Assembly (NCBI GenBank): GCA_021014325.1
Contig: CM037462.1
Location: forward strand, 7,856,501 to 7,920,500
Length of the DNA: 64,000 nt
Origin: Plazaster borealis
Lineage: Eukaryota > Echinodermata > Asteroidea > Forcipulatida > Labidiasteridae
Direction: 5' to 3'
Positions 31,545-43,857 of the stretch are shown here, in pieces; the stretch's first letter is position 1; the number at the start of each line of letters is the position of its first letter. Below the pieces are notes generated by a model, which worked only from the letters and a program-made list of their open reading frames with translations, was not told the DNA's origin and searched no databases. The position numbers and the translations under genes are program-made.

Positions 31545-33440
31545 GACTGTACGCCAATTGCTGATCTCTGGGCCAGGCATACCAATCTTATGCAAGTCCA
31601 AACATGTTGGTGTGAAGTGACATAAGAGTGGAGGATAGTGGAGGATTGAGGACTGTAGGCCCAAATAACAATTAATGATCTCTGGGCCAGGCATACCAAT
31701 CTTATCTAAGTCCAAACATGTTGGTGTGAAGTGACATAAGAGTGGAGGATAGTGGAGGATTGAGGACTGTAGGCCCAAATAACAATTAATGATCTCTGGG
31801 CCAGGCATACCAATCTTATCTAAGTCCAAACATGTTGGTGTGAAGTGACATAAGAGTGGAGGATAGTGGAGGATTGAGGACTGTAGGCCCAAATAACAAT
31901 TGCTGATCTCTGGGCCAGGCATACCAATCTTATGTAAGTCCAAACATGTTGGTGTGAAGTGACATAAGAGTGGAGGATAGTGGAGGATTGAGGACTGTAG
32001 GCCCAAATAACAATTAATGATCTCTGGGCCAGGCATACCAATCTTATCTAAGTCCAAACATGTTGGTGTGAAGTGACATAAGAGTGGAGGATAGTGGAGG
32101 ATTGAGGACTGTAGGCCCAAATAACAATTGCTGATCTCTGGGCCAGGCATACCAATCTTATGTAAGTCCAAACATGTTGGTGTGAAGTGACATAAGAGTG
32201 GAGGATAGTGGAGGATTGAGGACTGTAGGCCCAAATAACAATTAATGATCTCTGGGCCAGGCATACCAATCTTATCTAAGTCCAAACATGTTGGTGTGAA
32301 GTGACATAAGAGTGGAGGATAGTGGAGGATTGAGGACTGTAGGCCCAAATAACAATTGCTGATCTCTGGGCCAGGCATACCAATCTTATGCAAGTCCAAA
32401 CATGTTGGTGTGAAGTGACATAAGAGTGGAGGATAGTGGAGGATTGAGGACTGTAGGCCCAAATAACAATTGCTGATCTCTGGGCCAGGCATACCAATCT
32501 TATCTAAGTCCAAACATGTTGGTGTGAAGTGACATAAGAGTGGAGGATAGTGGAGGATTAAGGACTGTAGGCCCAAATAACAATTGCTGATCTCTGGGCC
32601 AGGCATACCAATCTTATGTAAGTCCAAACATGTTGGTGTGAAGTGACATAAGAGTGGAGGATAGTGGAGGATTGAGGACTGTAGGCCCAAATAACAATTA
32701 ATGATCTCTGGGCCAGGCATACCAATCTTATCTAAGTCCAAACATGTTGGTGTGAAGTGACATAAGAGTGGAGGATAGTGGAGGATTGAGGACTGTAGGC
32801 CCAAATAACAATTGCTGATCTCTGGGCCAGGCATACCAATCTTATGCAAGTCCAAACATGTTGGTGTGAAGTGACATAAGAGTGGAGGATAGTGGAGGAT
32901 TGAGGACTGTAGGCCCAAATAACAATTGCTGATCTCTGGGCCAGGCATACCAATCTTATCTAAGTCCAAACATGTTGGTGTGAAGTGACATAAGAGTGGA
33001 GGATAGTGGAGGATTGAGGACTGTAGGCCCAAATAACAATTGCTGATCTCTGGGCCAGGCATACCAATCTTATCCAAGTTCAAACATTTTGGTGTTGAGT
33101 GACCATAGAGTGGAGGATAGTGGAGGATTGAGGACTGTAGGCCCAAATAACAATTGCTGATCTCTGGGCCAGGCATACCAATCTTATGTAAGTCCAAACA
33201 TGTTGGCATTACGTGACCATGGAGCGGAGGATAGTGGAGGATTGAGGACTGTAGGCCCAAATAACAATTAATGATCTCTGGGCCAGGCATACCAATCTTA
33301 TCTAAGTCCAAACATTTTGGTGTGAAGTGACATACGAGTGGAGGATAGTGGAGGACTGAGGACTGTAGGCCCAAACAACAATTGCTGGTCTCTGGGCCAG
33401 GCATACCAATATTATGCAAGTGAGGATAGTGGAGGATAAT
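31545..33440 (-). repeat. 114-bp satellite array with 228-bp higher-order alternation
   Basis: Seventeen regularly spaced copies; the landmark GATCTCTGGGCCAGG recurs exactly every 114 bases from 31563 to 33387. Units alternate between TATCTAAG and TATGCAAG/TATGTAAG variants in an almost strict two-unit pattern. Because 114 is divisible by three, a 672-codon frame (31503-33521, minus) stays open, with a 38-residue repeat containing MPGPEISNCYLGLQS. No splice sites, signal peptide or known domain were seen, so coding is unproven. Confidence 0.93.
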
Positions 33441-33559
33441 GGAGGTTGCATGTGGCCAAGTGAACATATTGGGGATGTGAGAGTTTTTAAGGAACAAATG
33501 AGAGTACTGTGCAAAGACCAATACGTGACAGATTTTGGGCAGATGCTGGTCACAGCAGA

Positions 33560-36390
33560 TTTACTGGATATATTCATCCTAATTGGTTAATACTTCATTG
33601 CTAATAAGCAATTCACTCAAATATTTGCGAGAAGCACGAACCTGGCTTAAGTTTTCTACCCCCTAGTGATTCAAGTCAACCATTACAATCATTATTCACA
33701 GTGGCAACTAAATTGGAGTTCATCAAATCACATTTTTATTCCTTTTATACTGTATACAGCATGATTTCCCAAATTATGCAAGTATTACTGTAACTAATTT
33801 GTGTTCCACCCAGACTTCTGAGACACTGCACACCTTGGGTTTTTTAGTACATGTTTAATTCCTCCAATTTTAAGCACATGAACTTGCTAAGCACAGAAAA
33901 ACAACCAAACTACCATGGAATGGATATTGGTCAGACTGGTCTAATTCTGACTTAAGCTTAGCAAAACATATATTAATTAAGCAACACTCTCAGCTAAGCC
34001 AATGCATGAAGTTGGACCCAGGGCCCAAATCCATCAAAGAAACCAAAACAATATTCCTTAGTAAAAACAGGTTACCAGTTACACAGGTGTGTGTAGTTGT
34101 ATGAAAAAGAAAAATCCTGGAAAAATGTGTGACACTTCCCTCTTTGACCAGAATACACTGGGTTACATTGTAGAGGTTTGCAGACTCTTTACGTCAACAC
34201 AAGTAGAACTCTAAAGGTTTGGTTATAACAAGAGCTTTGTCTTTCTTCCTTGTGTTGGCAACTTCACATCTTACAAGAAAATATTAAGATGAAGGGAGAT
34301 CAATGAAAATCCTGAATTCGGGAAAACCCTATGTACATTGCTTCTGACTGGTACCTTGAATATTTTTGCTTAGAAAATAAATTTAAAAAGCAATCTAACA
34401 ATTTATTGAAATTTAGTCCTCTCGTACCTTTTACAGTCTAATACAACAAATTTCTTGGATATCTCAGGAAAATATTTAGACAAAAAAATAACAAAGACAA
34501 ATTTAATATTACTGCATTTAATAGATCACACAAAACATGCAAATAACAAAAGTGAGGAAGATGACAATAATGGCGTTTCGTTTTGTGAGCATCATTCAAA
34601 CCAATAAATTTCAACATGCTTTTTTCAGACATGCAAATATATGTTTTACATACAAAAATATTCACGTCAATTTCTCTAAAATAGAAGTTGCGACCATCAT
34701 CACATAATCTTACCTACACTGTACATATGGGTTATGGCAAATAATCGTCATGTACATATATTTTTTATGTACAAACATACACACATGCATAAAGTCACAG
34801 CTACAATTTCTACTGTTTAAAACGAGTATCTTATTTTAAAGATTTCAGGTATATTTATTCCTCAGTATTAAACCAAATCACTGAAAGTTACATACAGATG
34901 AGAATAAAGTAAATGTGATACTGCAGAGGAATCCATTAAGAAGCAAAGCTTTGCAGACAATGGTCCCTATAAAGCATGAACGTGCTTTGAGCCTTGAATA
35001 AGAAATAAAAGAGATGACCACTGAAGAGTCTGTGACCATACCAACAGGAGAACTTAATAACAGGACTCAATGCACATTTTGCTACAAACACTAATTAAAA
35101 CTTACAGATGTAACCAACAAAAATAGAAATAGACAAGTACCTAGGGGCATGACTACACAATATTATTTCAGGATTTAAGTTTACCAGTACATGAGTTCCA
35201 AAAGTTTTTAGAACAGAAATGCAACAATTAAAGACACTACAAAACAAACCTGAGAAAATTTCATGAAATATGGCAATCACGATTTGAAAAAAATCACTGC
35301 ATAACTGCCAAGATTTTGTGCACATTTTGTATGCACTTACATTCAATTTAGATAGTTTTGTTTGAACATGTCATAGAATTTCAGACTGGATTATTTATCA
35401 AAATAATTGGCACTTTATAAAGTAATCTTTCAGGTCAAGAGTTGTTTATTCTTGTTCATTACCAATATTATGAGTCAAGCTTTTCCTAATGTTCTAGTGT
35501 GATAGAGTTGCCGAGGGTCTAGTGCACTGGACTCAACCTCAGAACCCAATTTCATAGAGCTGCATTGAAAGCAAAAAATATTGCTGAAGAATTTTCTGCT
35601 GAACAAAAAAGAGCAGGATACCAGTCACATTTGGGACATGTGACATAGTATTTTCACAACTGTTTAACCGACCCCAACAAACCAACAAAACCTTTAAAAA
35701 ACATTTTTTTAAAGGATTGCGGAACTGGGAAAAAAACACTTTGACAAGGTATACTCAGCAGGCTGGTGCACTTTGCACAGTGGCCTGACAGCACAATAAC
35801 TACATGTACTGTGTTAGTAACAAGTGATAAGATTATACAACACCCGACTTCCCTTCCAAATGGATTTGGTCAATTTTAAGGATTTGGTCAAGTTAGGAAG
35901 AAATGTAGAATTACAGGACAGAGAACCTTATCTTCCCAATACTATGTCTTGTCAGTTCATTTCTTTAACTGTTGTTACTACAAAAAGGGTGAAATGGCCA
36001 AGCACACACAACTAGGTCAGTTTTTTTGAGTAATATTATATTTACAAAATAGAAGATGAAATCAGCTGATCAGCTGAAAGCCTCATTAAGGGCTTCAAGT
36101 TATTGACCTAGGTCCAATTAAATGGCGCTGTTTACCAAGGAATTCTGTGCTTATGGTGCCCCTCAACAGTCGGCTTCTATAAGCACAGATTTCGGCGATA
36201 GTATTATGAAATTAGGCCCAGCTGATTATGCATACACATTTGCTAAGACGGTATGTTTGTTCTTTTCTCATAGCAAATACAAGATACAAGGTTACAAGTC
36301 AATTTCCTTTGTCAAGTTTGATTTCCTTTTCCTTCGGTTCCCTATTTTTTTTTTTTTTTCCCCCCCTTTTTTATATTTTTTTAAATTTTT
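33560..36390. other. AT-rich intergenic stretch, no gene seen
   Basis: Contains fragments of the GGCCCAATTTCATA-type MITE (near 33880-34030, 35545-35660 and 36170-36215) and scattered A/T-rich sequence. No exon, RNA gene or element with clear ends was recognised. Confidence 0.55.
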
Positions 36391-36394
36391 ATTA

Positions 36395-36403
36395 TTATTA
36401 TTT

Positions 36404-36438
<35 letters not shown>

Positions 36439-36456
36439 TTTTTTTTTTTTTTTTTT
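36395..36456. repeat. (TTTA)n microsatellite followed by poly-T
   Basis: About twelve TTTA units, then an uninterrupted T run. Preceded by T- and C-rich sequence from 36345. Confidence 0.95.
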
Positions 36457-36787
36457 CTTATTAGCAGTATTATTAACTAGAGCCAACAGCTGTCAAAAGA
36501 CAACTGAAAGGCAATTTGGATTTTATATTTTGGTTGAGCTTGGATGACAAATGAAGATGCATAAAACTGCCATGGTCTCACTGGGGCGGCAAAATATGCG
36601 ATAGAGCTCAGCATTCTTTCTGTTCTTTTTGTGTGTGGTGCAATGTTGTTTGATTCCTGTATCCCGCTACAATCACAACACTGGTAAACAATCCGTAAAT
36701 AGGTACCAGCCTTTTTTTTTCCGGAGTTTCGGTTTTGTCATCAAGCACAGGCTGTGTACAAATTGATGACTGTGGAAGTTGGCTATG

Positions 36788-37374
36788 GCAGCCAAAGGGC
36801 ATAGCCACAGCCAAAGATCATAGCCACAGCCAAAGGGCATAGCCAAAGGGCATAGCCACAGCCAAAGGGCATAACCACAGCCAAAGGGCATAGCCACAGC
36901 CAAAGGGCATAGCCACAGCCAAAGGGCATAGCCACAGCCAAAGGGCAAAGTCACAGCCAAAGGGCATAGCCACAGCCAAAGGGCATAGCCACAGCCAAAG
37001 AGCATAGCCACAGCCAAAGGGCATAGCCACAGCCAAAGGGCACAGCCACAGCCAAAGGGCATAGCCACAGCCAAAGGGCAAAGTCACAGCCAAAGGGCAT
37101 AGCCACAGCCAAAGGGCATAGCCACAGCCAAAGGGCATAGCCACAGCCAAAGGGCATAGCCACAGCCAAAGGGCACAGCCACAGCCAAAGGGCATAGCCA
37201 CAGCCAAAGGGCATAGCCACAGCCATAGGGCATAGCCACAGCCAAAGGGCATAGCCACAGCCAAAGGGCATAGCCACAGCCAAAGGGCATAGCCACAGCC
37301 AAAGGGCATAGCCACAGCCAAAGGGCATAGCCACAGCCAAAGGGCATAGCCACAGCCAAAGGGCATAGCCACAG
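36788..37374. repeat. 19-bp minisatellite
   Basis: About 31 copies of CATAGCCACAGCCAAAGGG with few variants. Because 19 is one more than a multiple of three, all minus-strand frames cycle through the same 19-residue peptide (MPFGCGYALWLWLCPLAVA) and long spurious frames appear. Not a gene. Confidence 0.95.
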
Positions 37375-37649
37375 TTGCTTCATTTGGAAACGGCCCTTTA
37401 TACCTTCATTAGACTGATAAAGTATGATTAAAATATTGTATACAACCCTTAACATCTATTAAACCCTTAACTAATTCTAATCCTCTATTAGGGACAAACC
37501 ATAGAGACACACCTTACTCAAACAAATTATACAAAAGAGGGCAACTAAAAATACTATAGAACCTCAAAGGTCATTGTTTGTTTTTTGTCGAAAACAATGC
37601 TGATTAACTTGCAAACTATCAAGAAAGATACAATCAAAGTCACCTGTGA

Positions 37650-38640
37650 AAGTTTCAGTTGAATACAGTGTCACATGTATGCCGATGATACACAATTATA
37701 TGTTGACTTCAATCCAACCGTGCCAGGTGAAAAAGAGAAAGCCTTGGATATACTAACGTCATGCATAGATGACATCATAGTCTGGATGAACACAAACAAA
37801 TTGAAACTGAATGCTGAGAAAACAGAGTTCTTTGTCGCTGCCTCTAAGAACAACTTGTCACATGTTGAAGATGTTTCTCTAAGCATTGGAAATTCTACGG
37901 TAACCCCCTCAACTAGTATTCGGAACTTGGGTGTCATGTTTGACCCTGTCATGTCAATGTCATCTCAAGTTAACTCAGTATGTAGCTCTACTACCTTCCA
38001 TCTGCGCAACATTGCAAGGATTCGAAAATACATTGATCAAGATACTTGTCACCATGTGGTTCGCTGTCTTGTCACTTCTCGTCTAGACTATTGTAACTCC
38101 CTGTTATCTGGAATCACCAAAGCAAATCTTAAACACCTCACCGGTATTCAATACAGAGCTGCCAAACTTGTTCTCACCGTTAACTGTTGGAGAGCTCATG
38201 GATCTCCCTTACTTGCTGAACTACACTGGCTACCCATGGAGAAACGCATCCAGTTCAAAACTCTTCTATATGTTTATAAATGTTTAAATGGCATTGCTCC
38301 ACCTTATCTCTCTGATATGTTTCATATTCGCCAAAACCACTGTCAAGGACTCCGTTCTTCTTCTGATAAAACTCGGCTTAACACTCACAAGTCCAGATTA
38401 ACTTATGGCAAACACGCCTTCTCACACTCTGCTGCTGAACTTTGGAACAGTCTCCCAATTAATGTCCGTAATTCTTCTTGTGTTGTCACATTTAAGAAAA
38501 AACTTAAAACTTATCTTTTTCCTAAATTGTAGATTTATGATTTGCACTAGCTTGTTTTAATTTATCCTATTCTTTGTTATGCGCTTTGATCATGTTTTGG
38601 AAAAGCGCAGTATAAATACCTTTTATTATTATTATTATTA
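37650..38640 (+). mobile_element. L2/CR1-type LINE, 5'-truncated 3' end
   Basis: A 285-codon intact frame from 37675 opens at the RT catalytic motif MYADDTQLY and continues LKLNAEKTEFF, DYCNSLLSG, RAAKLV, LHWLPMEKRIQFK and AAELWNSLP to a stop at 38532. The 3' UTR ends GCGCAGTATAAATACC plus (TTATTA)n at about 38640, the usual L2-like tail. The upstream RT fingers and the endonuclease are absent, so this is a dead copy, but its frame has no stops, suggesting a young insertion. Confidence 0.92.
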
Positions 38641-39041
38641 TTACTTGTTGAGAAAGCAGGAAAGAACTCCTTGGTATTTTCATCAAGAGCCTCAAATCCA
38701 TTCCTATTTAGGGAGGTGAAATCTCTGGCCACAGCATTCACAAATGGAAACCACGGAAATTTGAATCTCTAAAAGTCGTCTTTAGGCGATCTTTCTTGAT
38801 TCAAATTTTCTGCAGTATGCTTATTACTATTACCATCTTTATAACAATTAGGATTTTGGATAGATGACCATTTTTGTTCAGGGTCATTACCAAAGTTTGA
38901 CCCAACCTTTAAAGAAATATGCACGTATCCAATTTGTCTTGAGGTTTCTGTATCACTACAACGTGACAAGCGCGTATGACAAATTGCATTGTGCATTTCC
39001 ATGTTTGTTATTGATCGATCTATTCCATAGAAATAGAACCT

Positions 39042-39646
39042 GGGCCCAATTTCATAGAGTTGCTTAAGCGCAAAATTAATAATAATAATAATAATAAACG
39101 TCTCAATGCGCTTTACATTGGTGCCCTGGTCATTGGGCCAATAACATTCCTTTAACCTTTCTCAGCTCCCTGGGGAGTATACAACCCTGGGCAACCGTGG
39201 CGCTCCGAAGGCTTTTTCAAACACAATATCAACCTCTACCCTCGCAGGTACCCATTTATACCCCTGGGTGAAGAAAAGCAATTATAGTTAAGTATCTTGC
39301 TCAAGGACACAAGTGCCATGGCCGGGATTCGAACCCACAACCTGATGACTAACCACCAGAACTTGAATTCGATGCTCTTAACCGCTTGTCCCACTAAAAA
39401 TACAATTCTGAACTACTTACAGGTTACCAGCCAAAATACTATGCCACATGTACAATTTGTGACTGGTTCCCTGCTAGTTTTGCTTAACTGAGAATTGTTA
39501 AGTAGCAATTTTGCTTACCACTACAAGGTTACCAGTCAAAAAACTGTGTCAGAGGTACGGTTTGTGACAGGTTCCCTGCAGATTTTTGCTTAGCTAAACA
39601 TTTTTAAGCAATTATTTTTGCTTAAGCAGCTCTATGAAATTGACTC
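39042..39646. mobile_element. GGCCCAATTTCATA-type MITE, interrupted by a SINE
   Basis: The left end GGGCCCAATTTCATAGAG is at 39042 and the right end GCAGCTCTATGAAATTGA near 39646. The middle repeats the GGTTACCAGCCAAAATACT / GACTGGTTCCCTGCTAG body twice. The SINE at 39080-39396 lies inside the left arm. Confidence 0.75.
39080..39396 (-). repeat. tRNA-derived SINE, family B, nested in a MITE
   Basis: Minus-strand head with GGGTTCGAATCCCGGCC, body with GCCTTCGGAGCGCCACGG, tail with TTATTATTATTATTATTAA. Collinear with 16645-16999; the A-box end is truncated or mutated (GGGACAAGCGG). Confidence 0.88.
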
Positions 39647-40961
39647 CTGGAGAACGCCGAGCTTGACTGGCACACTGTGCCATTCAAGCTATGGATGTAG
39701 TGTATCACTACAACGTGACACGCACATATGGTAAATTGCATCGTGCATTTCCATGTTTTTTGTTGATCAATCTATAAAATGAAGTAGTCTCTGTTTGGCA
39801 AATTGTTTCCATACACAAAAGTCATGTGATATTATTCTGCCTTACAAATGCGTACCACTTACCACTTACAAGAGAGTAAATGAAAATTTAACATAGAATG
39901 AAAATATTAGCATAATGGCTAGAAATGTGTTTTCTCTAAACAGTTGGTTCGGTCTTTGCTAAGCAACTCTGGGAAAATTTAGGCCAAGCAACTAGCTACA
40001 AGATATAAATCAATATATATTTGTTTTACAATTTTGTCTTCACATAAAGATATATACAACACAGGCGGCTAGTCCATAAGGTAAAATTTCTTTGGTGTAA
40101 ACCTCGTCTCAACACAATTGTTTTCAAACTATTTACATTTCCTGACATATTTTTTCCTTTCGGGTTATAAATCTTGACTTTTAGAATTTCATGGCCATTT
40201 TGTTAAATGCTGATGAATACGGTCCAGTAAAATTTAAAAAAACAAAATTATCTTCCAAATCTCATCAATAATTAGTCATCTTGATTCCTAGAGTTCTAAT
40301 TGCCATTGTTAAATACAGATGAACATGATTAATAAAACAGTTTGTTTAGTTTCGTTTTGCATCTTTTCAATAATGATCTATTTTAAGAAAGAACGGTCAA
40401 ATTGTTAATGGAATTATTGATAAACATGATTTCATAAGATACCAAAATTTCTGTTTTTACAGAAACAGCAGTGACCAATTGTTTGACCACTCATGAGTGA
40501 AGCAAGCATTCTTAGACAACATCGTGCATATGTTTAGAGGGCAACTTTAAAAACTCCTTTTTTCACCATGAAGATTTTGTTTTAGAACAAAATAAAAAAT
40601 CGAAATCTTCCTACATTTGATTTCCCTTTCACATTATACAAAAAAACAATGAGATCATTTAATAAACAGCCAAGTTTTCGATCTAAATTTGTAAAGTTTA
40701 ATCTGAACTTGACGCTTTTTTGTACACAAACATACAGCGCTCAATAGGTGTTTTACCATTTTGCATATTTCCACTCAATTTTGAAACCTACTTTCTCCTA
40801 CCACCATTGGAGAACCAATGTTTTTTTATTCCCAACCACTGTAAGCTTGGCTTCAGGGTAAACATGGACAAAACTAAAGATTTATAACAAACAAAATTTG
40901 TTGTGCCGAGGCTTGTGTGCTTCTCTGTCTGTGATCATGGGGCGACGAAATACACCTATGG

Positions 40962-41338
40962 TTAAAGGTATCGTACACGTTTGGTAATGACTCCAAACAA
41001 ATATTAGCTTAAAAACTTACTTGGTAACGACCAACGGAGAGCTGTTGATAGTATCAAACATTGTAGGAAACGACTCCCTCTGGAGTAACGTAGTTTTTGA
41101 AAAAGAGGTAATTTTTCACTAAAATAATAAAAGACTTCTAGCTAGAAGTCTTTTATTCCTAACTGAAAGCACACAAATTTGTACAACAAGGGTGTTTTTT
41201 CTTTCGTCATTTTCTTGCAACTTCGATGACCAATTGAGCCCAAATTTTCACAGGCTTGTTATTTTATGCATATGTTGGGATACACAAAGTGAGAACACTG
41301 GTCTTTGACAATTACCAAACGTGTACGATGCCTTTAAA
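40962..41338. mobile_element. MITE with TTAAAGGTATCGTACACG ends
   Basis: Left end TTAAAGGTATCGTACACG and right end (reverse) TTAAAGGCATCGTACACG, each followed by TTTGGTAAT. The centre is a perfect 32-bp palindrome at 41126-41157. 39650-40960 holds AT-rich sequence with no recognised feature. Confidence 0.82.
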
Positions 41339-41454
41339 GAGATGATATATATTTCTTCAGAGGATAGGTTCTGGTATAAACTTAATAATTAGTGAGCTGT
41401 CAGATTAAAATTACTCCCTCTTTATTTCTGTCTAGATAATTACCGGTCCTGAAC

Positions 41455-41812
41455 TTTGTATATAGCGCTTTATCACACCCAAGGGCAACTCAAAGCGCTC
41501 ATTATTTTTTCTACAAATTATGCGGATCGGAGCTCTGTTAAAAAAATAAGACCCATTTATTTACATAGCACTATGTAACGATTTACAAGGTGCTTTGGCG
41601 CACAATCTGCAGCCAACCATACCAGAAAACACCGGGCGAACCCCTTCTCTTAACGATAAGTGTAACTAGTTTTTTGTGTGTGCATTGCACAACACACATG
41701 ACCTACGGTTTTACGTCCCATGTCAAGACCAGGACTTGAATCCACACTCTGCTGATCAGAAACACCAGAGCTTGAGTTCAGTATGCTTGACCGCTCAGCC
41801 ACGACACCTGTG
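41455..41812 (-). repeat. tRNA-derived SINE, family A
   Basis: Minus-strand head TGTCGTGGCTGAGCGGTCAA ... AGCAGAGTGTGGATTCAAG, body TTAAGAGAAGGGGTTCGCCC and a tail near CAAAGCGCTATATAC. It lies about 900 bp beyond the receptor stop codon. No gene was seen from 41815 to 42708 apart from the presumed receptor 3' UTR. Confidence 0.88.
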
Positions 41813-42284
41813 GCAACCCCCAGTACCATTACAACCCAAAACAGAAAAAAAATGCAGAAATTGACAGACATGCAACTTTGTAATTGGAAAAAAATGAAAC
41901 GGCCAACAACACTTAACTTTGAACAGTGTTTTTCAGTTTTCTGTGGCACCTTGTTAAAGAAAAAAGAGGAAATCAGCTAATCAGCTGAAAAGTTGCACGC
42001 CTGAATTTAGGAATTTTTCAAATCGGCAATCTTTCTACACCATTTGAACATGAATACAATGATTTGAACATTAGTCCACCTTAACACTGTCCAACTTTAG
42101 GGAGCACTCAACTCTGCTGTCACAAGTAGGAGCTAAATTTGTAAAGAATTCTTTATATTTACAAGTTTTAAAAAAGTTTCAATAAATAAAAATAAGTCAA
42201 ACTATAGGTGGGAATACAATCATGAATACAGCTGGTGTTGAGTTCCAACAAATGAAACATTTTAGAAAATTGTGTTATTTTCAT

Positions 42285-42290
42285 TTTAAT
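42285..42290 (-). promoter_or_regulatory. candidate polyadenylation signal of the cytokine receptor
   Basis: Reads ATTAAA on the minus strand about 420 bases after the stop codon. No AATAAA was noticed between here and the stop. Weak evidence only. Confidence 0.2.
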
Positions 42291-42708
42291 GGAAGAAATT
42301 TAACTTAAGCACTTACTGGTAACAATATTACAAAACCAGAAAAAAAACCATACCACAACAGATTTTTTGTAATACAAGTCAAAAATATTACCAACTTCAT
42401 CAAGTTGAGGATGAACAAAATCATCATCCCCGGTGAGTAAAGATAAGAAGACAAAGCTCCAAGAGTTCAATTTCTCGTCATGCCAATCTGCACTCAAGCT
42501 TTAAATCTTCATTTTCTAACATCCATGGGTCGTGCTCCATCTAAACACTGCTCCATATCTATAGAGACTTGATGCCCTGTAACTTCATTTCAGTTGATGA
42601 TAGCATCAGTATCCTCAGTTTTCAAATCAATTTGAATTGCTTTGAAACCCTCATCACAGAGGAAGACTTTGTCCCTCAGAAGGCAATTCTTCATAAAGAT
42701 TGAAAGCT

Positions 42709-43857
42709 TCACAGTATAGAAGTCTCCAGCGGGCTAGGTAGTTGACACTGCATGACATAGTCCTGACAGCTGTTGTCGCTGTTGCCACAGGACATTTGAA
42801 GTGGAGAAGAGGCTAATGTCGGCGATGCAGGAGTCGATGGATTTGCCCTCGGTGAGATGTTTGCTCCAATGACATCGATGTAGTTGTCACTCCCCGAGGA
42901 GGATAACCGAGGAAGTGGGGATCGGACAGACGGCATGAGGTCTCCAGCTGGAGGCGGCGATGAGAATGCTGTCGCCACGATGATGTCATGTGCCTGGGGT
43001 CTGAAGTTGTTGTTGGCATGAATATCTGGAATTTCCTTACTGTTATTGTTGAAGCCTAGTTCCCCATGGAGTCCGTCCATACCTTCTTCACCCATGTCTA
43101 TCATGGTAGGCTCAATTGTTTCTGGACTTGTATCCGATGGCCAGACTGACGCATAAGGTGGGGGTGGAGACGTTGGCATTGGCATCTGCATCCCCATTTG
43201 GCTGTAGTTTGAGTCTGACCCTTCTCCAGTGTCTTGCCGTCTGAGACCTGCTGGAGGAAACTGTTGGATGAGTGCCCCTACCTGTACATAACTCATATAA
43301 CCGGATTGACTACCTGATGAGCGCCGTTGTTCGGGGGTTGAAGGAGCTGTTGAAGGTGTTCTTCCGGCCATTACAGGTGATTCTCTTCTGGAGGTGTACT
43401 GGACACTCTCTATGCTACCAACACGCCTCTGAATGGGTTCAGATGGTGCGACCTCACTTGGAGGGAGAGTGATTCTGTAGCTTGTAACAACCTGGGTTTG
43501 GCTTCCACTATCATCATCGTCGTCGTCCTCGGGGTGATTGAAAACTGAGTCCACCTCATCAGTCTCCTGCATAGAGAGCATCCTCTGCTGTTGAAGGTCC
43601 GATTCAGATTGACAGTACCCACTGGAGTATCGATTGACTGACACACTGTTTCCTACCTCTAGGCTCATATTCTCCATCTCACCATTCATTTCATGGAACC
43701 CTTGGTCACTACTACTTCCACTGCTTGAACCCATGGACACGACCCCTTGCCCTTGACCAACCAACTCATTGGTGAACTCACTAGTTCTCAAAGCATCATA
43801 ATCTTCCTTCTCTTGCCGACGTGAAGTAAGACGCCCATTGGGTTTAAACTTGTCATT
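42709..43857 (-). CDS. cytokine receptor last exon: cytoplasmic tail
   Basis: One exon of 382 codons plus stop, opening with NDKFKPNGRLTSRRQEKEDY. It is rich in Ser, Pro, Gln and Met, with a run of seven Asp near 43515-43535. Seen motifs: PPPPY at 43153-43167 (a PPxY WW-domain ligand), YIDV and YVQV (YxxV type), and YVMQ at 42748-42759, 13 residues from the stop. YxxQ is the known STAT3-binding consensus of gp130 and also occurs in Domeless. The exon has a continuous open frame and normal codon use. Functions of individual motifs are inferred. Confidence 0.92.
   Translation of the reverse strand, partial: NDKFKPNGRLTSRRQEKEDYDALRTSEFTNELVGQGQGVVSMGSSSGSSSDQGFHEMNGEMENMSLEVGNSVSVNRYSSGYCQSESDLQQQRMLSMQETDEVDSVFNHPEDDDDDDSGSQTQVVTSYRITLPPSEVAPSEPIQRRVGSIESVQYTSRRESPVMAGRTPSTAPSTPEQRRSSGSQSGYMSYVQVGALIQQFPPAGLRRQDTGEGSDSNYSQMGMQMPMPTSPPPPYASVWPSDTSPETIEPTMIDMGEEGMDGLHGELGFNNNSKEIPDIHANNNFRPQAHDIIVATAFSSPPPAGDLMPSVRSPLPRLSSSGSDNYIDVIGANISPRANPSTPASPTLASSPLQMSCGNSDNSCQDYVMQCQLPSPLETSIL

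Noticed and set aside
31563..33401. CRISPR-like regular repeats
   Set aside because: The 114-bp units are contiguous and contain no variable spacers; the context is eukaryotic.
36673..37455. Overlapping long hydrophobic frames (MPFGCGYALWLWL)
   Set aside because: The 19-bp array opens several frames at once; this is a property of the repeat, not a membrane protein.
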